From assembly GCA_934307695.1 (NCBI GenBank), contig CAKRCS010000005.1, positions 62,001 to 126,000 of the forward strand: DNA of 64,000 nt, written 5' to 3'. The DNA is from an uncultured Agathobacter sp. (GTDB lineage Bacteria; Bacillota; Clostridia; Lachnospirales; Lachnospiraceae). The position numbers and the translations under genes are program-made. The notes under the pieces were generated by a model, which was not told the DNA's origin, did no database searches, and saw only the letters and a program-made list of their open reading frames with translations. This document shows, one piece after another, positions 1-9,033 of this stretch (positions are counted from its first letter, which is position 1; each line of letters begins with the position of its first letter).

Positions 1-1
1 G

Positions 2-1018
2 CAGGAAATCTCCGAGCTGATGCAGATCATGAAGAACCTTGCAGCGGAGGGAAAGAGTATTCTCTTTATCTCCCACAAGCTCGCTGAGATCATGGAGGTT
101 GCTGACCGGTGCAGCGTTATCCGGAAGGGCAGGTACATCGGAACGGTTGAGACCGCAAGGACAACGATGGAAGAGCTGTCCGCAATGATGGTTGGGCGTA
201 ACGTCAACTTCCATGTGGAAAAGGGCGAGGAGAAGCTTGGGGACGAGGTGCTTTCCATCGAGAACATGACGGTTGCTTCCAAGGTCCACAAGAACAACGC
301 AGTCAAGAACGTTTCCCTGAAGATCCGCGCGGGCGAGATCGTATGTATTGCCGGAATCGACGGCAATGGTCAGACGGAGTTCGTACACGGACTTACCGGA
401 CTTGAACCGCTCGTAAGCGGCAAGATCACGATGTGCGGCAAGGATATTACCAAGGCTTCCATCCGTGAGAGAAGTGTCTTAGGAATGAGCCATATCCCGG
501 AGGACAGACACAAGCATGGTCTTGTTTTAGACTATACACTTGAGGATAATCTGGTGCTCCAGAGATATTTTGAACCGGAATTTACCAACAAGGCAGGCTT
601 TTTAAAGAGAAAGAACATCCGACAGTATGCAACCAAGCTGATCGATCAGTATGATGTGCGTTCCGGACAGGGTCCGGTCACGATCGCAAGAAGCATGTCC
701 GGTGGCAACCAGCAGAAGGCGATCATCGCGCGTGAGGTAGACCGCAATCCGGAGCTTTTGGTTGCGGTACAGCCGACGAGAGGACTGGACGTCGGAGCCA
801 TCGAGTACATTCACAAGCAGCTGATCGCACAGCGTGATGCAGGAAAGGCAGTTTTACTTGTGTCCTTAGAGCTGGATGAGGTTATGGATGTGCCGGATCG
901 TATCTTAGTCATGTACGAGGGCGAGATCGTCGGAGAGTTTGATCCGAAAAAGACTACACAGGAGGAGCTTGGCCTGTATATGTCCGGAGCAAAGAAAAGT
1001 GAGGTGACTGTATCATGA
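2..1018 (+). CDS. Nucleoside-type ABC transporter ATP-binding protein (5' end outside window)
   Basis: The frame is open from the window edge, so the start and the first Walker motifs are missing. It is a tandem two-domain ATPase of the kind that powers BMP/simple-sugar importers. Visible are the end of domain 1 (H-loop SHK near visible residue 25) and a complete domain 2: a loosened Walker A (GIDGNGQTE, about 118-126), signature MSGGNQQK (about 232-239) and a Walker B/D-loop region ending PTRGLD. The degenerate second site is normal for this family. It overlaps the first permease gene by 4 bases, and the cdd-deoC-deoB genes downstream point to nucleosides as substrate (inference). Its binding protein is presumably upstream, outside the window. 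Confidence 0.9.
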   Translation, partial: QEISELMQIMKNLAAEGKSILFISHKLAEIMEVADRCSVIRKGRYIGTVETARTTMEELSAMMVGRNVNFHVEKGEEKLGDEVLSIENMTVASKVHKNNAVKNVSLKIRAGEIVCIAGIDGNGQTEFVHGLTGLEPLVSGKITMCGKDITKASIRERSVLGMSHIPEDRHKHGLVLDYTLEDNLVLQRYFEPEFTNKAGFLKRKNIRQYATKLIDQYDVRSGQGPVTIARSMSGGNQQKAIIAREVDRNPELLVAVQPTRGLDVGAIEYIHKQLIAQRDAGKAVLLVSLELDEVMDVPDRILVMYEGEIVGEFDPKKTTQEELGLYMSGAKKSEVTVS

Positions 1019-2139
1019 AAAAATTACTGAAAAATAGTGGCGTACAGTCATTTATTGCATCCTTGATCTGTATCGTCATCGGTATGTTTGTCGGATTTCT
1101 GTTCTTGCTCGCGATCGAGCCGAGCGGGGCAGGCGAGGCAATTCTTGCCGTGGCGAAGAACTTCTTTGCGTACAGCAGAAAGGCTACGCAGCTTAAATAT
1201 TTGGGAAGCACACTTGTTAAGACAGCACCGCTTCTGATGTGCTCCCTTTCTGTTTTGTTTTCTTACAAGGTAGGACTTTTCAACATCGGGGCAGCCGGAC
1301 AGTATGTTATGGGCGCATGTGCGTGCCTGTATGCGGCGATCGTGCTCGGATGGGGCTGGCTGCCATGCATGATCTTAGCTGCTGTTGCAGGCGGCGTATA
1401 CGGAGCAATCACCGGTCTGCTCAAGGCGTATGCCAACGTCAACGAGGTAATCTCCGGTATCATGCTCAACTGGATCGGACTTTATTTTACAAACATGGTT
1501 TTAAGTCAGGCAAAGGATGCCAGCAGCGCATATACATATCCGCTGCAGAACAAGGGACCGAAGGCAATCCTTCCGTCACTTGGAATGACCTCCGTATTTG
1601 GCGATAACAAGTATGTGGGAATCGCAATCCCGCTCGCGGTTGTTTTTGCGATCCTGGTATGGATTCTTCTGGAAAAGACGAAGCTCGGCTATGAGTTAAA
1701 GGCGACCGGCTTTAACAAGAATGCGGCAAAATACTGCGGAATGGCAGAAAAGCGCAATGTGATCCTTTCCCTGGTGATCAGTGGTGTGCTTGCCGGACTT
1801 GCAGGCTCCTTTATGTATCAGACGGATATGGAACAGTGGCAGGTAACGATCGCTTCCGTTCCGGGCATGGGCTTTAACGGTATCGCGGCAGCCTTCCTCG
1901 GAGGCTTAAACCCGATCGGTGCCATTTTCTCATCCTTCTTTATCCAGCATATTACGGATGGCGGCTCCAATGTAGATCTTAGCATTTACTGCTCACAGAT
2001 CTCAGACCTGATCTCTTCACTGATCATTTATCTGTGCGGTTTTGTGGCATTTATCAAGTATGCGATGAATGCGGGCATTGCGAAGTCAGAAGAGAAAAAG
2101 GCTGCCAAAGCGGCAGCAGAGAAAGGAGGAGACAAGTAA
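1015..2139 (+). CDS. ABC transporter permease, nucleoside/BMP type (first subunit)
   Basis: Inner-membrane permease of the BPD_transp_2 family (NupP/YufP-like), 374 residues with roughly nine or ten hydrophobic segments from residue 14 on. The family stretch FNIGAAGQ (89-96) is present, and GYELKA (225-230) marks the cytoplasmic coupling loop that contacts the ATPase. The C-terminus is a Lys/Ala-rich cytoplasmic tail. The ATG overlaps the ATPase stop (ATGA at 1015-1018), indicating translational coupling. It should form a heterodimer with the next gene product. Substrate preference for nucleosides is inferred from neighbouring salvage genes. Confidence 0.92.
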   Translation: MKKLLKNSGVQSFIASLICIVIGMFVGFLFLLAIEPSGAGEAILAVAKNFFAYSRKATQLKYLGSTLVKTAPLLMCSLSVLFSYKVGLFNIGAAGQYVMGACACLYAAIVLGWGWLPCMILAAVAGGVYGAITGLLKAYANVNEVISGIMLNWIGLYFTNMVLSQAKDASSAYTYPLQNKGPKAILPSLGMTSVFGDNKYVGIAIPLAVVFAILVWILLEKTKLGYELKATGFNKNAAKYCGMAEKRNVILSLVISGVLAGLAGSFMYQTDMEQWQVTIASVPGMGFNGIAAAFLGGLNPIGAIFSSFFIQHITDGGSNVDLSIYCSQISDLISSLIIYLCGFVAFIKYAMNAGIAKSEEKKAAKAAAEKGGDK

Positions 2140-3080
2140 TGGCATTATTGATTCAGTACACACTTTTATTTGCTTGTATTCTTTCTTTGGTAGCACTTGG
2201 CGGATGCTTCTCCGAGCACTCCGGTGTCATCAACTTAGGACTGGAAGGAATCATGGTCATGGGCGCTATGGGTGGTGCGCTCACAATGAAATATCTCCCA
2301 AGTGGAACTTCTGCATTTGTGATCGTAGTTGTGACAATCTTAGCAAGCATTTTGCTGGGACTTGCGTATTCTGCTTTGCTTGCGGTTGCGGCAATCCATT
2401 TTAAGGCGGATCAGACGATCGTTGGAACCGCTCTTAACATGCTTGGTGCAGCACTTGCAACCGTTATCGTAAAGTCTATCAACACCATCAGCAATCCGGA
2501 CGACCATTCTTCCATCGTGCAGTACATCGAGCAGAAGAAGGCGTTTATCATCAATATCAACGGATTTGAGTTCAGCTGGTTTATGCTGATCACGGTGATC
2601 GTCATCATCGTGTCTTACATCGTATTGTATAAGACCAAATTCGGACTCCGCCTTATGGCGTGTGGCGAGCACCCGCAGGCAGCTGACTCCGTTGGTATCA
2701 ACGTATACAAGATGCGCTGGGCGGGCGTGCTGATCTCCGGTATGCTCGGAGGACTCGGCGGTATCTGCTATATTACGACAGGTGTTTCCGAGTGGAAGTT
2801 TGAGTATGGTGTGGCAGGATTCGGCTTCCTTGCACTTGCCGTTATGATCTTTGGTAAGTGGAAGCCGCAGAACATTGCACTTGCAGCACTGCTGTTCGGA
2901 TTCTTCCGCGCATTGTCCAACGTATACTTTGGATTTGATTTCCTTGTGAACTTAAATATCCCAAGCGGTATTTACAACATGCTGCCGTATGTGATCTCGC
3001 TGATCGTGCTTGCATTTACTTCCAAGCAGTCACGCGCACCGAAGGCAGAGGGTATTCCATACGATAAGGGAAGCCGTTAG
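2139..3080 (+). CDS. ABC transporter permease, nucleoside/BMP type (second subunit)
   Basis: Second permease (NupQ/YufQ-like), 313 residues, strongly hydrophobic throughout. It carries the family motif GVINLGLEGIM near the N-terminus and the coupling-loop stretch GLRLMACGEHP around residue 170. I place the start at the ATG at 2139, which overlaps the stop of the previous gene (TAATG) and follows a GAAAGGAGG ribosome binding site at 2121-2129. The open frame extends further upstream, but only as overlap with the first permease. A terminator follows at 3095-3145. Confidence 0.92.
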   Translation: MALLIQYTLLFACILSLVALGGCFSEHSGVINLGLEGIMVMGAMGGALTMKYLPSGTSAFVIVVVTILASILLGLAYSALLAVAAIHFKADQTIVGTALNMLGAALATVIVKSINTISNPDDHSSIVQYIEQKKAFIININGFEFSWFMLITVIVIIVSYIVLYKTKFGLRLMACGEHPQAADSVGINVYKMRWAGVLISGMLGGLGGICYITTGVSEWKFEYGVAGFGFLALAVMIFGKWKPQNIALAALLFGFFRALSNVYFGFDFLVNLNIPSGIYNMLPYVISLIVLAFTSKQSRAPKAEGIPYDKGSR

Positions 3081-3094
3081 AAAATGGCAGATAA

Positions 3095-3145
3095 GGCAGT
3101 ATCAAGTCTCCTTTGACTTATGACCGAGACAGATGCTGCCTTTTT
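3095..3145 (+). terminator. Terminator between transporter genes and cdd
   Basis: GGCAGTATC pairs with GATGCTGCC (one G-U pair), with an inner GTCTC/GAGAC helix, followed by TTTTT at 3141-3145. It separates the permease from cdd. Some read-through, or a promoter I cannot identify, must serve cdd. Confidence 0.75.
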
Positions 3146-3187
3146 GTTCCGCGGCAGAGAATAAGTATAGATTGCGGAGGAAATATT

Positions 3188-3607
3188 ATGCAGATAAGTG
3201 AATTGATCGAACTGGCATTAAAAGCAAGAGAAAACGCCTACATCCCGTATTCCGGGTGGGCGGTCGGTGCCGCGCTTCTTACGGCGGATGGCAAAGTATA
3301 TCAGGGCTGCAACATCGAAAATGCATCCTACACACCGACGAACTGTGCAGAGCGTACCGCTTTTTTCAAGGCAGTCAGCGAGGGCGAACGGGAGTTTACT
3401 GCGATCGCCATTGTCGGGGGCAAGGCGGGCGAGCTTCCGTCTACCTACTGCGGACCATGCGGCGTGTGCAGACAGGTCATGATGGAGTTCTGTGATCCAA
3501 AGACGTTTCATGTCTATGTGGCAAAGAACCCGGAGGACTACAAGGAATACACACTCGAAGAAATGCTGCCGCTCGGCTTTGGACCGGCAGATCTTGGGAA
3601 AAAGTAA
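3188..3607 (+). CDS. cdd: Cytidine deaminase
   Basis: Deaminates cytidine and deoxycytidine to uridine and deoxyuridine in pyrimidine salvage. The 139 residues match the small homotetrameric type. Zinc ligands are C53 (in NCAE), C91 and C94 (in PCGVC), and E55 is the proton shuttle. The N-terminal PYSGWAVGAAL segment is also typical, although this family usually has F or K in place of W. I chose the ATG at 3188 because GGAGGAAA lies at 3176-3183; the open frame upstream has no ribosome binding site and crosses the terminator. It sits between nucleoside import genes and deoC/deoB, completing a nucleoside-use cluster. Confidence 0.95.
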   Translation: MQISELIELALKARENAYIPYSGWAVGAALLTADGKVYQGCNIENASYTPTNCAERTAFFKAVSEGEREFTAIAIVGGKAGELPSTYCGPCGVCRQVMMEFCDPKTFHVYVAKNPEDYKEYTLEEMLPLGFGPADLGKK

Positions 3608-3678
3608 TAGACGGAAAGCAGCAGATATTTATTAGAAATAATAAGAAAAACAGCAATAGAAAAGAGAGGTAAATTAAA

Positions 3679-4338
3679 ATGGATAAGAAAGATATTCTGG
3701 CAGTATGTGACCATACGTTATTGTTACAGGGAAGCACATGGGAGGAGATCAAGGGCATCTGTGATGATGCGATGAAATATCACACCGCATCTGTATGCAT
3801 TCCGCCTTGCTATGTAAAGCAGGCAGCAGACTATATGCAGGGCAGGATCAAGGTATGTACCGTTATCGGATTCCCGAACGGCAACATGACCACCGCAACG
3901 AAGGTGTTCGAGACAAAGGATGCCGTTGCAAACGGTGCGGAAGAGATCGATATGGTCATCAACATCGGTATGCTCAAGGCAAAAGAGTACGATTATGTAT
4001 TAAACGAGATCAACGAGATCAAGGAAGCCTGCGATGGAAAGCTCCTTAAGGTCATCATCGAGACCTGCCTCCTGACAGACGAGGAGAAGGTAAAGATGTG
4101 TGAGATCGTAAACGCTTCCAACGCGGACTATATCAAGACCTCCACCGGATTTTCAACCGCAGGAGCAACCTTTGCAGATGTGGAGCTTTTTGCAAAGCAC
4201 ATGAACCCGGATAAGAAGATCAAGGCAGCAGGCGGAATCACTTCTATGGCAGATGCAGAGAGGTTTATCGAGCTTGGCGCAAGCCGTCTTGGAACCAGCC
4301 GTATCGTAAAGATCGTTAAGGCTGAGGAGAACGCTTAA
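3679..4338 (+). CDS. deoC: Deoxyribose-phosphate aldolase
   Basis: Cleaves 2-deoxyribose-5-phosphate to acetaldehyde and glyceraldehyde-3-phosphate. The 219 residues are the usual class I aldolase length. The Schiff-base lysine sits in YIKTSTGF (about 153-160), the catalytic Asp in EIDMVINIG (about 93-101), and the second lysine in KIKAAGGI (about 183-190). GAGAGG about 9 bases upstream of the ATG is the ribosome binding site. Together with DeoB 37 bases downstream it converts deoxyribose-1-phosphate from nucleosides into central carbon intermediates. Confidence 0.96.
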   Translation: MDKKDILAVCDHTLLLQGSTWEEIKGICDDAMKYHTASVCIPPCYVKQAADYMQGRIKVCTVIGFPNGNMTTATKVFETKDAVANGAEEIDMVINIGMLKAKEYDYVLNEINEIKEACDGKLLKVIIETCLLTDEEKVKMCEIVNASNADYIKTSTGFSTAGATFADVELFAKHMNPDKKIKAAGGITSMADAERFIELGASRLGTSRIVKIVKAEENA

Positions 4339-4375
4339 GGAGAGCACTTTTGAAAAAGAAAGGAGAGGACGCGGC

Positions 4376-5569
4376 GTGAAAAAGTATAAAAGAGTATTTG
4401 CGATCGTTATCGATTCCTTTGGCATTGGGGCAATGCCGGACAGTGAGAAGTTCGGTGACGTTGGGGTAGATACCTACGGACATATCGCAGAATCGGTTGA
4501 CCATTTTGTGATCCCGAATCTGCAGAAGCTGGGATTATCCAATCTGCATCCGGTAAAGGGGGTTGATCCGGTAACAGAGCCGGTCGGATACCGTGCAAAG
4601 TTAAGGGAGACCAGCAACGGCAAGGATACCATGACCGGACACTGGGAGATGATGGGAATCAACACCAAAAAGCCGTTTATCACGTTTACCGAGACCGGAT
4701 TTCCGAAGGAACTGATCGATGAGCTGTCCAGGCGCTGTGACGGAAGAGAGATCATCGGAAATAAATCTGCCAGCGGAACAGAGATCCTTGATGAGCTTGC
4801 AGAGCAGGAAATCAACGAGGGCAAGCTGATCGTCTATACATCTGCGGATTCGGTTCTCCAGATCTGCGGCAATGAGGAGACGATGGGACTTGAAACCTTG
4901 TACCGCTACTGTGAAGCTGCGCGCGAGCTGACGCTTCGGGATGAGTGGCGTGTCGGCCGTGTTATTGCCCGCCCGTATGTCGGCAGGAAGAAGGGGGAGT
5001 TCGTCCGAACCAGTAACCGTCACGATTATGCATTAAAGCCAACCGGACGGACCGCGTTAAATGCACTAAAGGATGCTTCCTATGATGTGATCTCTGTCGG
5101 AAAGATCAACGATATTTTTGTCGGGGAGGGAATCACGGAGAGCTACCGCTCTAAGAGCAGCGTACACGGAATGGAACAGACGATCGAGATCGCACAGAAG
5201 GACTTTACGGGACTTTGCTTTGTAAACCTCGTTGACTTCGATGCACTCTGGGGACACCGCAGAAATCCGCAGGGCTACCGCGACGAGCTTGAGCGTTTTG
5301 ATGTGAAGCTCGGTGAGCTGCTTCCTCTTTTAAAGGAGGATGATCTGTTAGTCATCACCGCAGATCACGGCAATGATCCGACCTACACCGGAACGGATCA
5401 CACGCGAGAAAAGGTGCCATTTCTGGCATATTCGCCGTCCATGAAGCAGTCAAAGGAGCTTCCGGAGCAGGAGACCTTCGGCGTGATCGGCGCAACGATC
5501 GCGGATAATTTTGATGTGGAGATGCCAAAAGATACGATTGGTACTTCCCTTTTGGAAAATTTTCAGTAA
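4376..5569 (+). CDS. deoB: Phosphopentomutase
   Basis: Interconverts (deoxy)ribose-1-phosphate and -5-phosphate, linking nucleoside phosphorolysis to DeoC. The 397 residues belong to the alkaline phosphatase superfamily. The N-terminal metal site is [11 protein letters not shown], the phosphorylated Thr lies in [11 protein letters not shown], and C-terminal metal ligands are in [17 protein letters not shown]. Translation starts at a GTG (4376) preceded by AGGAGAGG. A short gap after deoC indicates a shared transcript. Confidence 0.96.
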   Translation: MKKYKRVFAIVIDSFGIGAMPDSEKFGDVGVDTYGHIAESVDHFVIPNLQKLGLSNLHPVKGVDPVTEPVGYRAKLRETSNGKDTMTGHWEMMGINTKKPFITFTETGFPKELIDELSRRCDGREIIGNKSASGTEILDELAEQEINEGKLIVYTSADSVLQICGNEETMGLETLYRYCEAARELTLRDEWRVGRVIARPYVGRKKGEFVRTSNRHDYALKPTGRTALNALKDASYDVISVGKINDIFVGEGITESYRSKSSVHGMEQTIEIAQKDFTGLCFVNLVDFDALWGHRRNPQGYRDELERFDVKLGELLPLLKEDDLLVITADHGNDPTYTGTDHTREKVPFLAYSPSMKQSKELPEQETFGVIGATIADNFDVEMPKDTIGTSLLENFQ

Positions 5570-5577
5570 AATGAAAG

Positions 5578-5597
5578 CTGCGGCGGTGCTGCCGCAG
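5578..5597 (+). other. GC-rich intercistronic hairpin between deoB and lepA
   Basis: CTGCGGC and GCCGCAG form a perfect 7-bp stem with a 6-base loop 8 bases after the deoB stop. There is no T-run, so it is more likely an mRNA 3'-end stabiliser or weak pause than an efficient terminator. Confidence 0.5.
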
Positions 5598-5629
5598 AAC
5601 AGTAAGTGACAGAAAGAGGTAACAATATT

Positions 5630-7441
5630 ATGGCAATAGACCAGAGCAAGATTCGTAATTTTTGTATTATCGCGCATATCGATCACGGTAAATCAACTCT
5701 GGCAGACCGAATCATCGAAAAGACCGGAACACTGACAAGCCGCGAGATGCAGGCACAGGTTCTGGACAATATGGATCTGGAGCGGGAACGCGGCATTACG
5801 ATCAAATCGCAGGCGGTGCGCATTATTTATAAGGCAAAGGATGGTGAGGAGTATATCTTTAACCTCATCGACACACCGGGACATGTGGACTTTAACTATG
5901 AGGTTTCCAGAAGCCTTGCTGCGTGTGACGGCGCAATCCTTGTCGTGGACGCAGCGCAGGGTGTGGAGGCACAGACGCTTGCCAACGTATACTTGGCGCT
6001 GGATCATGATCTGGATGTATTTCCGGTCATCAATAAGATTGACCTTCCGAGTGCAAGACCGGAGGAGGTCATTCAGGAGATCGAGGACGTGATCGGAATC
6101 GAGGCACAGGATGCACCGCGCATTTCCGCAAAGACCGGATTGAATGTCGAGGAAGTTCTGGAACAGATTGTCACTAAGATTCCGGCTCCGAAGGGGGATC
6201 CGAAAAGCCCGCTCAAGGCTTTGATCTTTGATGCAGTGTATGATCCGTACAAGGGCGTTATCGTTTTTTGCAGGATCATGGAGGGAACCGTAAAGGTCGG
6301 CACAGAGATCAAGATGATCGCTACCGGAGCGCAGGATATTGTAACGGAGGTCGGATATTTCGGCGCGGGACAGTTTATCCCATGCGATGAGCTTTCCGCA
6401 GGAATGGTCGGCTACATTGCGGCGAGCATCAAAAACGTGCGCGATACGCGCGTTGGTGATACGGTGACAGAAGCGTCCCGCCCGTGTGATAAGGCGCTTC
6501 CGGGCTACAAGAAGGTCAATCCGATGGTGTATTGCGGCATGTACCCGGCAGATAGTGCCAAGTACCCGGATCTGCGCGATGCGTTGGAAAAGCTGCAGAT
6601 CAACGATGCATCCTTATTCTTCGAACCGGAGACTTCACTGGCGCTCGGCTTTGGATTCCGTTGCGGATTTTTGGGACTGCTTCATCTGGAAATCATTCAG
6701 GAGCGCTTGGAGCGTGAGTTTGATCTGGATCTGGTCACAACCGCTCCGGGTGTTGTATACAAGGTGCATAAGACGGATGGTGAGGTGATCGACCTTACCA
6801 ATCCGTCCAATCTTCCGGATCCGTCAGAGATCGATTATATGGAAGAACCGTTTGTGAGCGCAGAGATCATGGTGACCAGCGAGTATGTGGGCGCGATCAT
6901 GAATCTGTGTCAGGAGCGGAGAGGAATCTATATCAGTATGGAATATCTGGAGGAGACACGCGCACTCATCAAGTATGATCTGCCGCTGAATGAGATTATT
7001 TACGATTTCTTTGATGCGCTAAAATCGCGTTCCAGAGGATATGCTTCCTTTGATTACGAGCTGAAGGGCTATGTCCGTTCCGAGCTTGTCAAGCTGGATA
7101 TCTTGATCAACCGCGAGACGGTGGATGCATTATCCTTTATCGTATTTAAGGATAGCGCGTATGACCGCGGACGCAGGATGTGTGAGCGATTGAAGGAGGA
7201 GATACCGAGACACCTGTTCGAAATCCCGATTCAGGCGGCAGTCGGTGGCAAGGTCATCGCAAGAGAGACGGTCAAGGCGATGCGCAAGGACGTACTTGCC
7301 AAGTGCTATGGTGGTGATATTTCCAGAAAGCGCAAGCTGCTTGAAAAGCAGAAGGAAGGAAAGAAGCGGATGCGCCAGGTGGGTAACGTAGAGATCCCGC
7401 AGGAGGCATTTATGAGCGTCCTCAAGCTCGATGAGGATTGA
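5630..7441 (+). CDS. lepA: Elongation factor 4 (LepA), ribosomal back-translocase GTPase
   Basis: Translational GTPase that acts on stalled or mistranslocated ribosomes. The 603 residues match the family. G motifs: AHIDHGKST (P-loop), RGITIKSQ (switch I), [14 protein letters not shown]. The C-terminal LepA-specific domain ends with a basic stretch ([20 protein letters not shown]). I chose the ATG at 5630 (ribosome binding site GAAAGAGGT at 5612-5620) over an in-frame GTG at 5606. It heads the conserved lepA-hemW-hrcA order of Firmicutes. Confidence 0.97.
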   Translation: MAIDQSKIRNFCIIAHIDHGKSTLADRIIEKTGTLTSREMQAQVLDNMDLERERGITIKSQAVRIIYKAKDGEEYIFNLIDTPGHVDFNYEVSRSLAACDGAILVVDAAQGVEAQTLANVYLALDHDLDVFPVINKIDLPSARPEEVIQEIEDVIGIEAQDAPRISAKTGLNVEEVLEQIVTKIPAPKGDPKSPLKALIFDAVYDPYKGVIVFCRIMEGTVKVGTEIKMIATGAQDIVTEVGYFGAGQFIPCDELSAGMVGYIAASIKNVRDTRVGDTVTEASRPCDKALPGYKKVNPMVYCGMYPADSAKYPDLRDALEKLQINDASLFFEPETSLALGFGFRCGFLGLLHLEIIQERLEREFDLDLVTTAPGVVYKVHKTDGEVIDLTNPSNLPDPSEIDYMEEPFVSAEIMVTSEYVGAIMNLCQERRGIYISMEYLEETRALIKYDLPLNEIIYDFFDALKSRSRGYASFDYELKGYVRSELVKLDILINRETVDALSFIVFKDSAYDRGRRMCERLKEEIPRHLFEIPIQAAVGGKVIARETVKAMRKDVLAKCYGGDISRKRKLLEKQKEGKKRMRQVGNVEIPQEAFMSVLKLDED

Positions 7442-7534
7442 TGTACAAATCGGCAGAGGTGAGATTTACACATAAGAGGTGTATGGCTGTCGAAGCAATA
7501 TCAGACGCGGAGTGCGAAGCACGGATGCGCATAG

Positions 7535-7569
7535 GGTATCATCTATCATGTGCGAAAGCACATGATACC
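7535..7569 (+). other. Strong GAAA-tetraloop hairpin in the hemW leader
   Basis: TCATGTGC and GCACATGA (8 bp) close a GAAA loop at 7554-7557. An outer GGTA/TACC clamp encloses an asymmetric bulge in which TCAT is repeated. A second small hairpin (GTGC, GAA loop, GCAC) lies just upstream near 7513-7523. No T-run follows, so it is not an ordinary terminator. It lies 31 bases before the hemW start. Confidence 0.55.
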
Positions 7570-7599
7570 ATATAATGTAAGAGAGGAGTGTGTGGCAAT

Positions 7600-8826
7600 A
7601 TGAAGAATCTGGAGTTGTATGTACACACTCCTTTTTGTGTGCGCAAATGTGAGTATTGCGATTTCCTGTCGTTTTCTGCGGACGAAAAGACGCAGGAAGC
7701 GTATGTGCAGGCGCTGCTTCAGGAAATCCGCTATTACGGTACGCAGCTAAGAGACTGTGAGATCTCCACCGTCTATATCGGCGGCGGGACGCCGAGCTGG
7801 CTGTCGCAGGAGCTGATGCTTGCCATACTGGACACGATCGGCAGTTCCTTCCATATAAATAAGAAGGTGGAGGCGACGATCGAATGTAATCCGGGAACGC
7901 TTACCAAGAGCAAGCTGCTGGCGTACCGGGAGGCGGGAGTCAACCGGCTTTCTATCGGATTGCAGTCTGCCAACAACGAGGAACTGAAACGCCTCGGAAG
8001 GATCCACACGTTTGAACAGTTCATGAAAACGTATGAGATGGCGAGGAACGCAGGCTATGGAAATATCAATATCGACCTGATGAGCGGTCTGCCATATCAG
8101 AAGGTCGAGGACTATCTGCGCTCGCTGCAGAGTGTCATCCGGATACGACCGGAGCATGTATCCGCGTACTCGCTGATAATCGAAAAGGGCACGCCTTTTT
8201 ATGAAAAATACAAGTTCGATGCAGTAAAGCAGGAAGCCGGGATGAAGCCGGATATACTTCCGGATGAAAACGAGACCTACCGGATGATCAAGCTGACGCA
8301 GCAGCTGCTTGCAGAGGCGGGCTATGCACAGTACGAGATCTCCAATTTCGCTAAGCCGGGCTATGAATGCAGGCATAATATCGGCTATTGGACAAGAGAG
8401 AACTATCTAGGAGTGGGACTTGGGGCAGCGTCGCTTATCGATAATGTAAGATACAGCAACACAAGGGATCTGTACAAATATATAGAAGAATGTTCCAATA
8501 TCTACAAAATGTCCTATGATCCATCGGAACCGGCGCAGCTGTCGGCACCGAAGCCGGAGTATATCACAAATCTCCATGCATCCGTGGAACCGATTGCGAA
8601 GCAGGCGCAGATGGAGGAGTTTATGTTCCTCGGACTTCGCATGACGAAGGGCGTGACGCGCGCACGTTTTGAGGAATGCTTTTCCATGCCAATCGAGGCA
8701 GTCTACCGGGAGGAAATCGAACAGCTTAAGGCGGAAGGACTTCTTATTGCAAGAGAAGGGCGCATCGTACTCACGGACAAGGGACTTGACCTGTCCAATT
8801 ATGCGATGGCAAAATTCCTGCGGTAG
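7600..8826 (+). CDS. hemW: Radical SAM heme chaperone HemW (HemN-like)
   Basis: Coproporphyrinogen oxidase-like radical SAM protein. Members in this syntenic position are regarded as heme chaperones rather than oxidases. The 408 residues start with VHTPFCVRKCEYCDF, which contains the CxxxCxxC cluster motif, followed by the GGGTPSWL SAM-binding stretch near residue 60 and a HemW-type C-terminal domain. I start at the ATG at 7600, with GAGAGGAG at 7581-7588; a GTG at 7588 is also in frame but lies on the binding site. Confidence 0.92.
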   Translation: MKNLELYVHTPFCVRKCEYCDFLSFSADEKTQEAYVQALLQEIRYYGTQLRDCEISTVYIGGGTPSWLSQELMLAILDTIGSSFHINKKVEATIECNPGTLTKSKLLAYREAGVNRLSIGLQSANNEELKRLGRIHTFEQFMKTYEMARNAGYGNINIDLMSGLPYQKVEDYLRSLQSVIRIRPEHVSAYSLIIEKGTPFYEKYKFDAVKQEAGMKPDILPDENETYRMIKLTQQLLAEAGYAQYEISNFAKPGYECRHNIGYWTRENYLGVGLGAASLIDNVRYSNTRDLYKYIEECSNIYKMSYDPSEPAQLSAPKPEYITNLHASVEPIAKQAQMEEFMFLGLRMTKGVTRARFEECFSMPIEAVYREEIEQLKAEGLLIAREGRIVLTDKGLDLSNYAMAKFLR

Positions 8827-8904
8827 GGACGTTCCTTTTGGCACATGCAGCGCCCATTGACACGCGGAAAATGTGTATTCGTAATAAAATTATAAAATAA
8901 GTAT

Positions 8905-8950
8905 AAAATAGCACCGGGGTGTTGACAAAGAATACCCTTGGTGCTATTTT
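8905..8950 (+). terminator. Hairpin closing hemW that also contains the hrcA promoter
   Basis: AAAATAGCACC (8905-8915) and GGTGCTATTTT (8940-8950) are a perfect 11-bp inverted repeat. Pairing continues inward (GGGT/ACCC) to make a helix of about 16 bp with one bulged T. The 3' strand ends in TTTT, as in a rho-independent terminator. The loop holds TTGACA, and the 3' strand supplies the -10 hexamer of the next promoter. Confidence 0.6.
8922..8950 (+). promoter_or_regulatory. Sigma-A promoter of the heat-shock operon
   Basis: TTGACA (8922-8927), 17-base spacer, TATTTT (8945-8950), with an upstream TG making an extended -10 (TGCTATTTT). Transcription would begin near 8957, just ahead of the CIRCE operator, the usual arrangement for HrcA repression. 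Confidence 0.75.
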
Positions 8951-8961
8951 AATTACAGATG

Positions 8962-8988
8962 TTAGCACTCCTATTAAATGAGTGCTAA
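8962..8988 (+). promoter_or_regulatory. CIRCE operator (HrcA binding site)
   Basis: TTAGCACTC, 9 bases, GAGTGCTAA: an exact match to the canonical CIRCE inverted repeat. It lies 12 bases downstream of the -10 element and 45 bases before hrcA, so HrcA should autorepress hrcA-grpE-dnaK-dnaJ and release on heat stress. Confidence 0.97.
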
Positions 8989-9033
8989 CACATTGAAGCG
9001 AATTGACGAGAACAAAGAGCAGGTGAGAGATAA

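Noticed and set aside
2034..2138. Longer N-terminus for the second permease
   Set aside because: The extra 35 codons overlap the first permease and have no ribosome binding site, whereas 2139 has GAAAGGAGG.
7747..8376. 209-codon minus-strand frame opposite hemW
   Set aside because: Shadow of the conserved radical SAM gene; no start signal.
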